Assembly (NCBI RefSeq): GCF_004137685.1
Contig: NZ_QYBB01000008.1
Coordinates: 124,001 to 188,000, forward strand
Length of the DNA: 64,000 nt
Direction of reading: 5' to 3'
From: Lichenibacterium minor
Lineage (GTDB): Bacteria > Pseudomonadota > Alphaproteobacteria > Rhizobiales > Beijerinckiaceae
Shown here in pieces: positions 63,770-64,000 of this stretch. Position numbers and translations under genes: made by a program. The notes beneath the pieces were generated by a model. The model had not been told where the DNA came from, made no database searches, and saw only the letters and a list, made by a program, of their open reading frames with translations. Positions within the stretch are counted from its first letter, which is position 1. Every line of letters begins with the position of its first letter.

Positions 63770-64000
63770 GAGCTGGTGGAGTTTTGGAGTCGAGGGCGGT
63801 GGGCGGAGCTCCGCACATGGCGGAGCCCGCCGCCCTCCTGGGTGATCACCGTGCCCCCTTGGTAGGGTCGGGTTGCTGACACGCGACACGAACCGGAGAG
63901 CACGATGACCGACGACACGATGCCACTTCTCGACGCGCTGCTGAAGCGCGGCGGGGGCGATTTCATGAAAGAGCTGGCCGAGGAGGTGCTGGGACGCCTG
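63770..64000 (+). mobile_element. IS256-family insertion sequence (left part only)
   Basis: The element appears to begin near 63769-63780, where the neighbouring coding frame breaks, and contains a transposase start at 63905. The right end, its inverted repeat and any target duplication lie outside the window. Confidence 0.6.
63905..64000 (+). CDS. IS256-family transposase (N-terminus only)
   Basis: ATG 63905, with CGGAGAG upstream, opens a frame that runs off the right edge. The 32 visible codons read MTDDTMPLLDALLKRGGGDF, then MKELAEEVLGRL. This is the usual opening of IS256-family DDE transposases (the catalytic Asp and Glu lie later). Confidence 0.75.
   Translation, partial: MTDDTMPLLDALLKRGGGDFMKELAEEVLGRL

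Overview
The window is one contiguous piece of a very G+C-rich (roughly 70% by eye) alphaproteobacterial chromosome. An order Hyphomicrobiales (Rhizobiales) origin, near the Methylobacteriaceae/Beijerinckiaceae/Lichenihabitantaceae, is suggested by the DUF1127 and DUF6894 small proteins, the RpoH box in the sigma factor, the pyruvate phosphate dikinase and the flhA-fliR-FliJ-like order. The genus is inference, not shown. Genes are dense, on both strands, and often separated by strong G+C-rich hairpins at convergent ends. I found no tRNA, rRNA or CRISPR array.

Layout. 1-2 kb: two tandem coiled-coil genes, the second cut by the left edge. 2-9.4 kb: a LysR regulator with an operator-like repeat facing a DUF1127 gene, a DUF2891 protein, a formate/nitrite-family channel, a secreted ClpP-fold protein and an acyl-CoA synthetase. 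9.4-17.6 kb: housekeeping (rppH, a uracil-C5 RNA methyltransferase, tlyA, dxs, an HdeD-like membrane protein, ppdK). 17.6-25.8 kb: the four-gene ligase-associated DNA repair set (ligase, beta-lactamase-fold exonuclease, Lhr-type helicase, PdeM), split into two arms by small secreted or membrane genes and a methyltransferase. 25.9-31.1 kb: manganese catalase and a seven-gene Mrp/Mbh-like antiporter operon with no large MrpA. 31.3-38.1 kb: mixed enzymes and regulators (cupin, DUF6894, PRISE-type reductase facing an HxlR regulator, aroQ, HpcH/HpaI aldolase, catalase-related protein) and three envelope-type small proteins. 38.5-41.9 kb: flagellar export genes.

41.85-43.25 kb is the most unusual stretch. 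A structured dispersed repeat starts exactly at the stop codon of the FliJ-like gene and is followed by a two-gene, lower-G+C islet encoding a RusA-type Holliday-junction resolvase and a PD-(D/E)xK nuclease-like protein. A second copy of the same repeat starts exactly at the stop codon of polA (about 49.95 kb). I regard this islet and repeat pair as the best candidates for something undescribed.

43.6-57.7 kb returns to core genes: SulP transporter, PheC-like periplasmic protein, DUF1328, polA, rpoH, M48 protease, cytochrome c, kdsB-pheA and tex. 57.7-63.4 kb holds small and membrane proteins, a second DUF6894 gene, a cytochrome P450 whose ribosome binding site is buried in an inverted repeat, and a PAS protein. 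The right edge carries the start of an IS256-family element that appears to have truncated a gene.

Themes that join the genes are peroxide handling (manganese catalase, catalase-related protein), DNA repair (ligase set, polA, RusA), phenylalanine synthesis by two routes (PheA and a PheC-like protein) and envelope or stress proteins. These links are inferred from families; only gene order, motifs and repeats are read directly from the sequence.
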